Origin: JALOLG01 sp963722415
GTDB lineage: Bacteria > Actinomycetota > Acidimicrobiia > Acidimicrobiales > Ilumatobacteraceae
Reading direction: 5' to 3'
Assembly: GCA_963722415.1 (NCBI GenBank)
Contig: CAVRNI010000035.1
Coordinates: 1-64,000 of the forward strand
Length of the DNA: 64,000 nucleotides
Part shown: positions 35,069 to 43,549 of the stretch, in pieces
Position numbering within the stretch: position 1 is the stretch's first letter
Layout of the letters: the number at the start of each line of letters is the position of its first letter
The notes under the pieces: generated by a model
What the model was told of the DNA's origin: nothing
Databases searched by the model: none
Seen by the model: only the letters and a program-made list of their open reading frames with translations
Program-made: the position numbers and the translations under genes

Positions 35069-35488
35069 TCAAGCGGTCGGCGCTGGTGCGTCGGCACCGA
35101 TCATCCAGGGCGTCCCGAACCGATCGACGCACATGCCGAACATCGGCGACCACGACGTCTCGGCGATCGGCAGCCTGACCTCGCCGCCGTCGGCGAGCGC
35201 TTCGAACACCCGCTTGGCCTCGGCGACGTCCGGTGTCGAGTAGTTGACCTGCATCCCCTGCACGGGACCGACACTGTCGGTCGTCGGATCGTCGGAAGCC
35301 ATCAACAGCTGATCGTCGATCGTCAACGCCGCGTGCATGATCATGTCGGCATCCGCCCCAGGCATCTGCTCCTCCGGCGGCATGTCCTTCGTTGTCACCA
35401 GGACGAGCTCGCCGCCGAAGATCTCCTGGTAACGGGTGAACGCTTCGCGACAGTTGCCACCGAAGAACAGATACGGATGAAAGGCCAT
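35069..35488 (-). CDS. PhnB/YjdN-like VOC protein
   Basis: 139 residues starting MAFHPYLFFGGNCREAFTRY, the classic PhnB-like start (FxGNCREAxxxYxxxFGGEL). MIMHAALTIDDQLLMASDDP follows, then RFGTPWMIG near the C-terminus. These small VOC proteins were once annotated as 3-demethylubiquinone methyltransferases; no methyltransferase motif is present. A strong GGGGAGGAG lies 6 bp before the ATG at 35488. Convergent with the MBL-fold gene. Confidence 0.9.
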   Translation of the reverse strand: MAFHPYLFFGGNCREAFTRYQEIFGGELVLVTTKDMPPEEQMPGADADMIMHAALTIDDQLLMASDDPTTDSVGPVQGMQVNYSTPDVAEAKRVFEALADGGEVRLPIAETSWSPMFGMCVDRFGTPWMIGADAPAPTA

Positions 35489-35558
35489 GGGTTCTCCTCC
35501 CCAATGTTCGAGTGAAGTGATTGATGTTTCTCCGTTTGACTCCGCCGGCACCAAAGAC

Positions 35559-37730
35559 TCATCGCTCGCGGACCGTTTCCGCCAGTGATCGGGCCCGCTC
35601 CGACGCGACGACGTCCTCGAGCAGCACCGGGCGTCCATCACCATCGGCGAGCGGCACGCGCCAGTTCGGGTACTCGTCGATCGTGCCCGGCTGGTTGATC
35701 GTCCGGCGATCGCCGACGGCGTCGGCCACGGACACCCCGATGAGGCGTGCCGGGGTCAGCGTCAGCAGGCGGTGGAGCGCCTCGATCTGCGCCTGCTCGC
35801 CCAGTGGTGTGGCCGTGGCGTCGTCGCCGAGCACACCGAGCTCACGACACTCGGCGAGCACCGCGCGGCGATCGGCGTCGTCAGCGCGCCGCTCCTCGTC
35901 GACCGGACGGGTCAACAACCCGAGCCGCTCGCGCAGGTCGATGTGCTCACCTGCGAGGTAGCCCGCGGTCGGCGGCAGGTCGTGGGTGGTCACCGTCGCC
36001 AGGCACATCTCGCGCCACTCGTCGGGCGCGAGCGGCTCGCCGGCCGCGTCCTTCTCGAACCACAGGACCGACGTACCGAGAATGCCACGCTGGCCGAGGT
36101 AGTCACGCGTCCACGGTTCGACCGTCCCGAGGTCCTCGCCGACCACGACCGCGCCGGCACGGTGGGCCTCGAGCACGAGGATCCCGACCAGCGCCTCGTG
36201 GTCGTAGCTCACGTAGGTGCCCTCCGACGGTCGACACCCCGGCGGCACCCACCACAATCGGAACAGTCCGATCACGTGGTCGATGCGCAGTCCGCCGGCG
36301 TTGCGCAAGATGGTGCGCATCATGTCGCGGTACGGGGCGTAGCCGACCTCCGCCAGGCGGTCGGGTCGCCAGGGCCGCATCATCCAGTCCTGACCGAGCT
36401 GGTTGAACGCGTCCGGCGGCGCGCCGACCGAGACACCGCTCGCCAGCGTGCTCGCCAGCGCCCACGGGTCGGCACCCTCGGGGTGGACGCCGACGGCGAG
36501 GTCGTGCATCACCCCGATCGTCATCCCGGCCTCGGTCGCGGCGCGTTGCGCGGCGGCGAGCTGCTCGTCGAGGCACCACTGCAACCACTCGTAGAAGCTG
36601 ACCCGATCTGACAGCTCGTCGCGCAACGCCGCGACGCGCGTCGACGCGGGATCGTGCACGTCGGCAGGCCACGTCGAACTCGGCAACCCGAAGTGCTCGG
36701 CGAGCGCACACCAGGTGGCAAAGTTGCGCAGCCCTTCCCGCTCGCGGTTGCGGAACGCGTCGAAGCTGCGTTGCCGTGACTCGTGCCGCGGCTGGCGGTG
36801 GAGCAGCTCGAGGGCTGTCCGCTTGGCCGACCAGACGCGGTCGCGGTCGAGCGTGTCGGCTCCGAGTGTGAGCGATCGCAGCGCCGCCGCGTGCTCTTCC
36901 ACGACGGCCCGGTCCGCCGGCGACAGGTAGGCGACCTCGGGAACGTCCTCGACGCGCAGGTACACCGGGTTGGCGAACCGTCGCGACGTGGGGCGGTACG
37001 GCGACGGCTCCATCGGAGCCACCGGCTCGGCAGCGTGCAGCGGGTTGACGAGCACGAACTCCGCGTCGTGCTCGGCCGCACTCCACGCCGCCAAGTCACC
37101 CAGGTCGGCGAGGTCACCGAGGGCCCACGATCGCCGCGAGCGCAACGAGTAGAGCTGGATCATGAACCCCCAGCTCTGCCGGTCGCGGAGCGTGGCTGGC
37201 AACTCCAAGCGGGCAGGAGTGACAACGAGCGGGCACGTGCCCTCGCCGCCCGGGTGTTGCGCGCGCAAGGTGTGGTAGCCGAGCGGGAGGTCGGCCGGAA
37301 GCCAGAACGTCGCCTCACCGACGACATCACCGCCGAGCAGCCGAGGTTCCACCCAGCGATCGACCTGGGGCAGTGACCATCGGTCGCTGCCATCCTCGAG
37401 CTCGGCCCACACCGACACCGGGTCGCCGTGGCGAACGTGGACCATCAGGTGGGCGCCTGTCCCGCTGACCATCACCACGGTGGCCGGCAACAAACGGCGC
37501 CATGGTCGCTCGTCGACGTCGACCCGCGCCGACGCGATGGCGTCGGGAGTGCTGGCGTCGACGTCGAGGGCGCCGAGCGCGGCCACGATCGTGCGCCGCG
37601 ACACCGGGCGGTGGGCGCCTCGCCAGTCCCAGAACTCGGTGGCCACCCGATGGGCGCGGGCCAACTCGATCAACTCGGGCGATGGGACGTCGGGTGGCGG
37701 TAGTTCGCTCCCCGGGTGAAGGTCGCCCAC
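35559..37730 (-). CDS. malQ: 4-alpha-glucanotransferase (GH77)
   Basis: An intact 723-residue amylomaltase. The N-terminal extension (to about 170) is the carbohydrate-binding part common in actinobacterial MalQ. The GH77 barrel has SWGFMIQLYSLRSRRSWALG, FVLVNPLHAAEPVAPMEPSP and YRPTSRRFANPVYLR. The nucleophile lies in NAGGLRIDHVIGLFRLWWVP, the acid in VVGEDLGTVEP and the third acid in TVTTHDLPPTAGYL. It moves maltooligosaccharyl units between alpha-1,4 glucans in glycogen/maltose metabolism and could act with the GH15 enzyme at 13.4-15.3 kb. The ATG at 37730 fits the family start. Confidence 0.93.
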   Translation of the reverse strand: MGDLHPGSELPPPDVPSPELIELARAHRVATEFWDWRGAHRPVSRRTIVAALGALDVDASTPDAIASARVDVDERPWRRLLPATVVMVSGTGAHLMVHVRHGDPVSVWAELEDGSDRWSLPQVDRWVEPRLLGGDVVGEATFWLPADLPLGYHTLRAQHPGGEGTCPLVVTPARLELPATLRDRQSWGFMIQLYSLRSRRSWALGDLADLGDLAAWSAAEHDAEFVLVNPLHAAEPVAPMEPSPYRPTSRRFANPVYLRVEDVPEVAYLSPADRAVVEEHAAALRSLTLGADTLDRDRVWSAKRTALELLHRQPRHESRQRSFDAFRNREREGLRNFATWCALAEHFGLPSSTWPADVHDPASTRVAALRDELSDRVSFYEWLQWCLDEQLAAAQRAATEAGMTIGVMHDLAVGVHPEGADPWALASTLASGVSVGAPPDAFNQLGQDWMMRPWRPDRLAEVGYAPYRDMMRTILRNAGGLRIDHVIGLFRLWWVPPGCRPSEGTYVSYDHEALVGILVLEAHRAGAVVVGEDLGTVEPWTRDYLGQRGILGTSVLWFEKDAAGEPLAPDEWREMCLATVTTHDLPPTAGYLAGEHIDLRERLGLLTRPVDEERRADDADRRAVLAECRELGVLGDDATATPLGEQAQIEALHRLLTLTPARLIGVSVADAVGDRRTINQPGTIDEYPNWRVPLADGDGRPVLLEDVVASERARSLAETVRER

Positions 37731-37786
37731 ACCGCCGATCCTGCCAGACGTGGCCGACGATGTTCCGCAGTGGGAAACTCGATGTC

Positions 37787-38233
37787 ATGCGATTCACCAC
37801 GAACGTCGAGTTGGGCGGGAAGACGGCGACGGGCTTCGCCGTGCCCGACGAGATCGTGGAAGGGTTGGGCCGCGGCAAGCGACCGCCTGTCGTCGTCACC
37901 GTGGGACGGCACTCCTACCGCAGCACGATCGCCGTGATGGGTGGTCGCTACATGATCCCGCTGAGCGCCGAGAATCGAGAGGCCGCCGGCGTGCTCGCGG
38001 GCGATCAAGTGGACGTCGACATCGAGCTCGACACGGAACAGCGGGTACTCGACGTCCCTGACGACCTGGCTGCCGCCATCGCCGCCGACTCCGAGGCCCA
38101 GGCGTTCTGGGACTCCCTGTCGTACAGCCGGCGCCGACGCATCGTGCTGTCAGTGGACGGGGCCAAGTCGGCCGAGACCCGTGACCGGCGCATCGCGAAG
38201 TCCGTCACCGACCTTCGGAATCAGAAGGCGTAG
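37787..38233 (+). CDS. DUF1905/YdeI-like protein
   Basis: 148 residues. The N-terminal DUF1905 beta-domain has VELGGKTATGFAVPDEIVEG, RPPVVVTVGRHSYRSTIAVM and GGRYMIPLSAENREAAGVLA. The C-terminal YdeI/OmpD-associated helical motif reads QAFWDSLSYSRRRRIVLSVD and AETRDRRIAKSVTDLR. The family is linked by annotation to bacteriocin protection, but no mechanism is established. The ATG at 37787 is close to the domain start. Confidence 0.87.
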   Translation: MRFTTNVELGGKTATGFAVPDEIVEGLGRGKRPPVVVTVGRHSYRSTIAVMGGRYMIPLSAENREAAGVLAGDQVDVDIELDTEQRVLDVPDDLAAAIAADSEAQAFWDSLSYSRRRRIVLSVDGAKSAETRDRRIAKSVTDLRNQKA

Positions 38234-38272
38234 TCGCGCCCGCCGCATCGGTGGTGCGGCGATACTGAGGTC

Positions 38273-39430
38273 GTGAACCTTCGACCGGCCGTCGTCGTCG
38301 CGCTCGTCGCACTCGCAGGGATCGCGGTGTCCGATCGCAGCGGGGGCACCGGCGGTGCGCTCGCCGAGGCGGCCGCGGCGAGTGCCGCCGTGACGCAGAT
38401 CGACGGTCCGGCAACGGCCAGCGTCCTCGCCACTCGGCTGACGTTCCCGCGTCCGGGGAATCCAGCAGGCGTGCCGCTGCCCGACGAGGCGCACCCCGTC
38501 GACACCTCGCATCCCGACGTCGTGATCGGTGCCGGCACCCCATCGAGCTGCACGTCGCAGGCAGTCGTCGATGCGGTCGCCCACGGCGGGATCATCACCT
38601 TCGACTGCGGGCCGGACCCGGTCACCATCGTCATGACCGACACCGCGAAAGTGGTCAACACATCCGCCGTCGTCGTGCTCGACGGAGGCGGCCGGGTGAC
38701 GCTCAGCGGCGGCGGTCAACGCCGGATCCTGTACATGAACACGTGTGACCCGGCGCAGATCTGGACGACGTCGCACTGCCAGAACCAGGACAGTCCACAG
38801 CTCACGATCCAAGGCCTTCACTTCACACGGGGCAACAGCACCGGCGACCTGCGCGAAGGCGGTGGCGGTGGGGCGGTGTTCGTTCGCGGTGGCCGGGTGA
38901 AGGTGATCGACAGCGCCTTCACCGCCAACCGCTGCGACTCGACCGGTCCCGATCTGGGTGGAGCGTCGTTGCGGGTGCTCAGCCAGTACCAAGGGCTGCC
39001 GGTCATCGTCGCAACGAGCACGTTCGGTGGGAGTCCGGGTGACGAGAACATCTGCTCGAACGGCGCCGCGATCTCGAGCATCGGCGTGTCGTGGCAGATC
39101 TTCAACAGTGTCTTCACCTTCAACAACGCGATCGGCACCGGCGCCAACCCGGCCCGTCCGGGCACGCCGGGCGGCGGCAGTGGGGGAGCGATCTACCTCG
39201 ACGGCAACCTGTTCACGCTCGACCTGGCCGGGAGCATCATGCGCGACAACGGCGCCAACGAAGGCGGTGGCGCGATCTTCTTCGTCTCCAACGACCGCAC
39301 GGGCGAGCTCCGCATCACGAAGTCGGTGCTCGAACGCAACCCGAGTCGCGGGTTCGAGACCGCCGGCTTCCCGGGGATCTTCTTCCTCGGCAAAGGCGCA
39401 CCGCAGGTGACCGACACCGTGATCAGTTGA
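38273..39430 (+). CDS. Secreted right-handed beta-helix protein
   Basis: 385 residues. A signal-like start (RPAVVVALVALAGIAVSD) precedes repeated strands with Gly-rich turns: IITFDCGPDPVTIVMTDTAK, VVVLDGGGRVTLSGGGQRRI, LTIQGLHFTRGNSTGDLREG and GGGGAVFVRGGRVKVIDSAF, ending ITKSVLERNPSRGF. This is the pectate-lyase/polymorphic outer-protein-like beta-helix pattern. No catalytic Asp/Arg set of pectinases stands out, so it may be a surface adhesin or a glycan-binding protein. Cys pairs (SCTS, FDC, NTC, HC, RC, IC) suggest extracellular disulfides. The GTG start is at 38273. Confidence 0.78.
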   Translation: MNLRPAVVVALVALAGIAVSDRSGGTGGALAEAAAASAAVTQIDGPATASVLATRLTFPRPGNPAGVPLPDEAHPVDTSHPDVVIGAGTPSSCTSQAVVDAVAHGGIITFDCGPDPVTIVMTDTAKVVNTSAVVVLDGGGRVTLSGGGQRRILYMNTCDPAQIWTTSHCQNQDSPQLTIQGLHFTRGNSTGDLREGGGGGAVFVRGGRVKVIDSAFTANRCDSTGPDLGGASLRVLSQYQGLPVIVATSTFGGSPGDENICSNGAAISSIGVSWQIFNSVFTFNNAIGTGANPARPGTPGGGSGGAIYLDGNLFTLDLAGSIMRDNGANEGGGAIFFVSNDRTGELRITKSVLERNPSRGFETAGFPGIFFLGKGAPQVTDTVIS

Positions 39431-39527
39431 CGTGATCGGTCGAGCTCGCTCCGGTCTTGTGCCAGCCCTTCAATTCCGATAAATATGACCGGATTAGTAG
39501 TGGTTTGCCGCAAGGAGAGAGCGACCG

Positions 39528-40106
39528 ATGAGCATCCTCGATGAAGTCCTGGCCGCCAACGCCGACTACGCGGCGTCTTTCGGGTCGAAGGGTTCGCTCG
39601 CGCTGCCGCCGGCGCGTGGCTTCGCGATCCTGACGTGCATGGACGCCCGCCTCGACCCGGCCAAGTACGCCGGCTTGAGCGAGGGCGATGCGCACGTCAT
39701 CCGCAACGCCGGCGGGCGGGCGAGCGACGACGCGATCCGTTCCCTCGTGATCTCCTACAAGCTGCTCGGCACCCGCGAGTGGTTCGTGATCCACCACTCC
39801 AACTGCGGCATGGAGTTCTTCACCGACGACGTGATGCGTGGGCTGCTGGCCAACAGCCTCGAGACGGCGGCGCTCGGCGCCGATGGCTTCACCGACGTCG
39901 GCGCCGGACCAGGCTCCAACGAGGCCAACTACATCGACTGGCTCACGATCACCGACAACGCACAGAGCGTCACCGACGACGTGACCCGCATCCGTGCCCA
40001 CCCGCTGGTGCCGAACACGATCCCGATCTACGGCTACATCTACGACGTCGCGACCGGACGCCTCGTCGAGGTCCCGGACGCCACGAAGGCCGGCGCAGCG
40101 ACCTGA
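39528..40106 (+). CDS. Beta-class carbonic anhydrase
   Basis: 192 residues. ILTCMDARLDP gives zinc ligand C37 with the Asp-Arg dyad, HVIRNAGGRASDD the RNAGG motif, and WFVIHHSNCGMEFF the ligand His and Cys. It is a compact type (CAB/Rv1284-like) interconverting CO2 and bicarbonate. An AAGGAGAG ribosome-binding site lies before the ATG at 39528. A second, diverged paralogue starts 1.7 kb downstream. Confidence 0.92.
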   Translation: MSILDEVLAANADYAASFGSKGSLALPPARGFAILTCMDARLDPAKYAGLSEGDAHVIRNAGGRASDDAIRSLVISYKLLGTREWFVIHHSNCGMEFFTDDVMRGLLANSLETAALGADGFTDVGAGPGSNEANYIDWLTITDNAQSVTDDVTRIRAHPLVPNTIPIYGYIYDVATGRLVEVPDATKAGAAT

Positions 40107-40152
40107 AACCGGCGGTGACGGGCCCGCTGCCGATGTCCGGTGGCCCGGCCGC

Positions 40153-40974
40153 CTACTCGCGCGTCGCGATGTACGCGTAGTAGTTGCAGGCGGCGAAGAA
40201 CATGCCGTCGGCAGAGGCTTGGCGGAGGTCGGTGAGCCATGCGTCGACGACGTCGGCGGGCATCAGCTCCGAGCGCGAGACGAGCGGCGCGTAGGACTCG
40301 GCCGCGCTGAGGAAGAACGCGGACTGCCCGACGTCGGCGTAGACGTTGGCGTCGACATCGACCAGCCGCAGTCCGGCGTCGGACAGCAGCCGTGGCATGT
40401 CACGCATCACGCGGGGCTTCGACACGACGGCGGTTCGGATCGCGTCCTCCATCTTCGTTGCGATGTCGTGATCGCGGTAGCCGAAGGTCCATGACGCGTA
40501 GTCGCCGTCGAAGGCGGCAAAGGTGCCACCGACGCGAAGGACGCGCGCTGCCTCGTTGAGGACCGTGCGTGGATCGGTGACGTGGCTCATGGTCGTGTGG
40601 GCGACGACGGCGTCGACGCTCGCGTCGGGAACATCGAGCGCGTGGATGTCGCCGACCCGGAACTCGATGCGATCACCGACCCCTTCCTCAGCGGCCAAGC
40701 GACGCGCCACCTCGACCAACACCGGACTCTGCTCGATACCGATCACGCGGCCCTCGAAGCCGTCGCGGCCGGCCAGGGCACGCGTGACGACGCCGGTGCC
40801 GCACCCGAGCTCGAGCACGTCCGCCGTGCGATCGAGCGCCATCTTGTCGACGTAGGCCTCCCGGTAGCCGACGAACGTCGGATCCTTACCGCGGAACTCG
40901 AGGCGCTCGACGAAGCGCTGCAGGGTCGCCTCGTCCTGCTCGTTGATGAATTCCATTGCGTCGCGTGCGGTCAT
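40153..40974 (-). CDS. SAM-dependent class I methyltransferase
   Basis: 273 residues. TADVLELGCGTGVVTRALAG is motif I binding SAM, VIGIEQSPVLVEVARRLAAE motif II with the acidic ribose contact, and EFRVGDIHALDVPDASVDAV motif III. VLRVGGTFAAFDGDYASW closes the fold. The C-terminal part (DADANVYADVGQSAFFLSAA region) resembles UbiE/arsenite-type methyltransferases of actinobacteria. Substrate unknown. Convergent with the carbonic anhydrase gene and divergent from the ankyrin gene. Confidence 0.87.
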   Translation of the reverse strand: MTARDAMEFINEQDEATLQRFVERLEFRGKDPTFVGYREAYVDKMALDRTADVLELGCGTGVVTRALAGRDGFEGRVIGIEQSPVLVEVARRLAAEEGVGDRIEFRVGDIHALDVPDASVDAVVAHTTMSHVTDPRTVLNEAARVLRVGGTFAAFDGDYASWTFGYRDHDIATKMEDAIRTAVVSKPRVMRDMPRLLSDAGLRLVDVDANVYADVGQSAFFLSAAESYAPLVSRSELMPADVVDAWLTDLRQASADGMFFAACNYYAYIATRE

Positions 40975-41123
40975 CTTCGCTCCCTCGCCGGAATTGCGAT
41001 GCCGGAACGTATCCGGGCCGGGTCGGCCCCGCGGACGATTTCCGTCGATGGGGAGCTCGGACGATGCGGCTCGCGGCCTGTCGCCGGCGACATCATGGTG
41101 AGCGAACTGGGAGGGTGACGCCG

Positions 41124-41864
41124 ATGATCATCAGGACTGACGAGCCGATCGCGGTTGCCGCGGTGGAGGCGATCCACGCCGGCGACGTCGCGGCCCTGAA
41201 GTCGCTGCTCTCACAGCACCCCGAACTGGCCACCGCTGCGCTCGGTGACGAGGACGAGCACGGGATGACCCGCACGCTGCTGCACGTCGTGACGGACTGG
41301 CCCGGGCACTTCCCGAACGGCACCGAGACCGTCAGGACGCTCGTCGATGCCGGAGCCGACGTGAATGCCAGGTTCACCGGGCCACACACGGAGACACCGC
41401 TGCACTGGGCCGCGAGCAGTGACGATGTCGCCGTGTTGGATGCGTTGTTGGACGCCGGCGCCGACATCGAGGCGCGAGGGGCGGTCATCGGTGGCGGCAC
41501 GGCGATGGCGGACGCGACGGCGTTCGGGCAATGGCAGGCGGCGCGCCGCCTGCTCGAACGGGGGGCGAGCACGACGATGTGGGAAGCCGCCGCGCTGGGT
41601 CTGCTCGAGCGCGTCGACGAGTACTTCCGTCATGAACCACCGCCTTCGACGGAAGAGGCGACGGCTGCGTTCTGGGGCGCGTGCCATGGCGGACACCGCC
41701 ACGTCGCCGAGTACCTCCTCGAGCATGGCGCCGATCTCAACTGGGTGGGCTGGGACGACCTGACGCCGCTCGACACCGCCGCGCGAAGTCATGACGACGA
41801 GTTGGTCGGATGGCTCCGGAGCGTCGGCGCCAAGTCCGCCGCAGAGGTGGCACGTGGCGGGTGA
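41124..41864 (+). CDS. Ankyrin-repeat protein
   Basis: 246 residues with five or so ankyrin repeats. AVEAIHAGDVAALKSLLSQH is the capping repeat, TVRTLVDAGADVNARFTGPH and ETPLHWAASSDDVAVLDALL with DAGADIEARG form the canonical middle repeats, and HRHVAEYLLEHGADLNWVGW and DDLTPLDTAARSHDDELVGW end the array. It is a protein-binding scaffold without a catalytic domain. The stop overlaps the next start (carbonic anhydrase) by 11 nt, so the two are translationally coupled. The ATG at 41124 fits the first repeat. Confidence 0.88.
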   Translation: MIIRTDEPIAVAAVEAIHAGDVAALKSLLSQHPELATAALGDEDEHGMTRTLLHVVTDWPGHFPNGTETVRTLVDAGADVNARFTGPHTETPLHWAASSDDVAVLDALLDAGADIEARGAVIGGGTAMADATAFGQWQAARRLLERGASTTMWEAAALGLLERVDEYFRHEPPPSTEEATAAFWGACHGGHRHVAEYLLEHGADLNWVGWDDLTPLDTAARSHDDELVGWLRSVGAKSAAEVARGG

Positions 41865-42351
41865 GTTCGACGATCTCCTTGCGGCGAACCGGTCGTTCGC
41901 CGCATCGTTCGCGCTGAGTGGGTTCGACGGGGTTGCCCACGCAGGTGTCGCGGTCGTCACTTGCATGGACTCGCGCATCGACCCGCTCGGCATGCTCGGC
42001 CTCCAACCGGGCGATGCGAAGATCCTCCGCAATCCAGGTGGTCGGGTGACTGACACTGTGCTCAACGCGCTCGTGCTCGGTGTGCATGTGCTCGGTGTGG
42101 AACGGATCCTGGTCGTGCCGCACACGAGGTGTGCAATGGCGACCCGCACGGAGAACGAGTTGCGGGCGAAGGTGAGTGAGTCGAGCGGCAACGATGCGTC
42201 ATGGCTGTCGTTCGGCGTCATCGACGACCAACTCGCGTCATTGCACGACGACGTCCGGCAGGTCCGAACGCATCCGTTGATCCCGTCGGGCGTCCCCGTC
42301 GGTGGGTTCCTCTACGACGTCGACACCGGTCTTCTCACGCAGCAGTTCTGA
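41854..42351 (+). CDS. Beta-class carbonic anhydrase (second paralogue)
   Basis: 165 residues. AVVTCMDSRIDP is the zinc Cys with the Asp-Arg dyad, KILRNPGGRVTDTVLNALV the RNxGG motif, and RILVVPHTRCAMAT the zinc His and Cys. The C-terminus HPLIPSGVPVGGFLYDVDTG matches the family. The start is a GTG at 41854 inside the end of the ankyrin gene, indicating coupled translation. Compared with the 39.5 kb paralogue it keeps all ligands but has a shorter middle region (MATRTENELRAKVSESSGND). Confidence 0.88.
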   Translation: MAGEFDDLLAANRSFAASFALSGFDGVAHAGVAVVTCMDSRIDPLGMLGLQPGDAKILRNPGGRVTDTVLNALVLGVHVLGVERILVVPHTRCAMATRTENELRAKVSESSGNDASWLSFGVIDDQLASLHDDVRQVRTHPLIPSGVPVGGFLYDVDTGLLTQQF

Positions 42352-42491
42352 TGGATTCGAACACGTCCACCGTCGTGACCGAACACGTCACGAAGTTCCG
42401 ACGTCCGTACCTGGCTGTGGTCGTGGTCGTCGTGCTCACCGACTCCGGCAGCAACCTCGTCTACCGCATCGGGCCGCTCGCCTCCGGATAG
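42351..42491 (+). CDS. Possible 46-residue protein coupled to the carbonic anhydrase
   Basis: The ATG at 42351 shares its A with the TGA of the carbonic anhydrase (TGATG), a classic coupling arrangement. The peptide has one hydrophobic stretch (PYLAVVVVVVLTDSGSN) after a polar N-terminus. It overlaps the tail of the convergent dehydrogenase by 31 bp and has no known relative, so it could be chance. Confidence 0.3.
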   Translation: MDSNTSTVVTEHVTKFRRPYLAVVVVVVLTDSGSNLVYRIGPLASG

Positions 42492-43549
42492 ACGGATGCG
42501 TGCACCAGCACCGCGGCGCCGTCGACTGCGTCGTTCCACAGGTCGAGCACGGCCTGATCGGCGGCTTCGAACGGATACACCACGGTGTGGACGCGGACGC
42601 CCGCCTCGGCTGCCTCCCGCAGGAACCGTTCGCCGTCGAGCCGGGTGTTGGCGGTGACGCTGCGGACCTGGCGCTCCTGGAACAACTCGTTCGCGTAGTC
42701 GATCGGCGGAATGTCCGACAGGTGGATCCCGGCGATCGCCAACGTGCCGCCGCGATCGAGGGCCCTGAGCGCGACCGGGACGAGCTCGCCGGCTGGTGCG
42801 AACAGGATCGCGGCATCGAGGAGCTCGGGCGGTTGGTCGGACGCATCCCCCGCCGAGGCGCATCCGAGCTCGAGGGCGAGCGCCCGGGCGGACGCACTGC
42901 GCGTCAGGACATGGACCGTCGCGCCCCGATGGATCGCGAGTTGGGCGGCCAGGTGAGCCGATCCGCCGAAGCCGTAGATGCCGAGCCGACCGTGATCCGG
43001 AACCATCGCCCGCTCGAGCGCGCGATATCCGATGATGCCGGCGCAGAGCAGCGGGGCCGCCGCCACGTCGTCGAAATCGTCCGGCAGGCGGTAGGCGTAC
43101 GCCTCCGGCACGACCGCGTATTCGGCGTACCCGCCATCGTCGTCCCAACCGGTGAAGCGTGGCGTCAGGCAGAGGTTCTCGCGGCCGGTCGAACAGAACC
43201 GACACGTGCCGCACGTGCTCCGCAACCACGCGATGCCCACCCGCTCGCCGACGACGAACCGATCGGCGTCCTCACCGAGGAGGTCGACGTACCCGACGAT
43301 CTCGTGGCCGGGAACGACGCCAGGACGATGGACCGCGAGCTCACCCGCCGCGATGTGCAGGTCGGTGCGACACACGCCGCACGCGGCCACCCGGACGCGG
43401 ATCTCGGATCTCCCGGGGACCGGGACGGCTCGACGTCCGCGCACCAACGGTCGTTGCTCGATGGGTCCCGGCCGATCGACCGCCCAGACGCTCATCTCCG
43501 GAGTTCTTGGCATGTCCGGGAGCGCTGGCATGTCGCCGACCTCGTGCAT
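42461..43549 (-). CDS. Zinc-dependent alcohol dehydrogenase (MDR family)
   Basis: 362 residues if translated from the ATG at 43549, which overlaps the ATPase stop (TGATG). The conserved domain begins near SVWAVDRPGPIEQ. RVAACGVCRTDLHIAAGE and RPGVVPGHEIVG form the catalytic zinc site, and STCGTCRFCSTGRENLCL the structural zinc site. RLGIYGFGGSAHLAAQLAI is the NAD loop. The IAWLRSTCG and FTGWDDDGGYAEYAVVPE segments are typical of AdhA/YjgB-like dehydrogenases acting on short alcohols or cinnamyl-type aldehydes. Coupling to a cation ATPase is unusual. Confidence 0.87.
   Translation of the reverse strand: MHEVGDMPALPDMPRTPEMSVWAVDRPGPIEQRPLVRGRRAVPVPGRSEIRVRVAACGVCRTDLHIAAGELAVHRPGVVPGHEIVGYVDLLGEDADRFVVGERVGIAWLRSTCGTCRFCSTGRENLCLTPRFTGWDDDGGYAEYAVVPEAYAYRLPDDFDDVAAAPLLCAGIIGYRALERAMVPDHGRLGIYGFGGSAHLAAQLAIHRGATVHVLTRSASARALALELGCASAGDASDQPPELLDAAILFAPAGELVPVALRALDRGGTLAIAGIHLSDIPPIDYANELFQERQVRSVTANTRLDGERFLREAAEAGVRVHTVVYPFEAADQAVLDLWNDAVDGAAVLVHASVYPEASGPMR

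Noticed and set aside
40107..40152. Terminator between carbonic anhydrase and methyltransferase genes
   Set aside because: Only short GC-rich complementary stretches, with no convincing stem or T-run.
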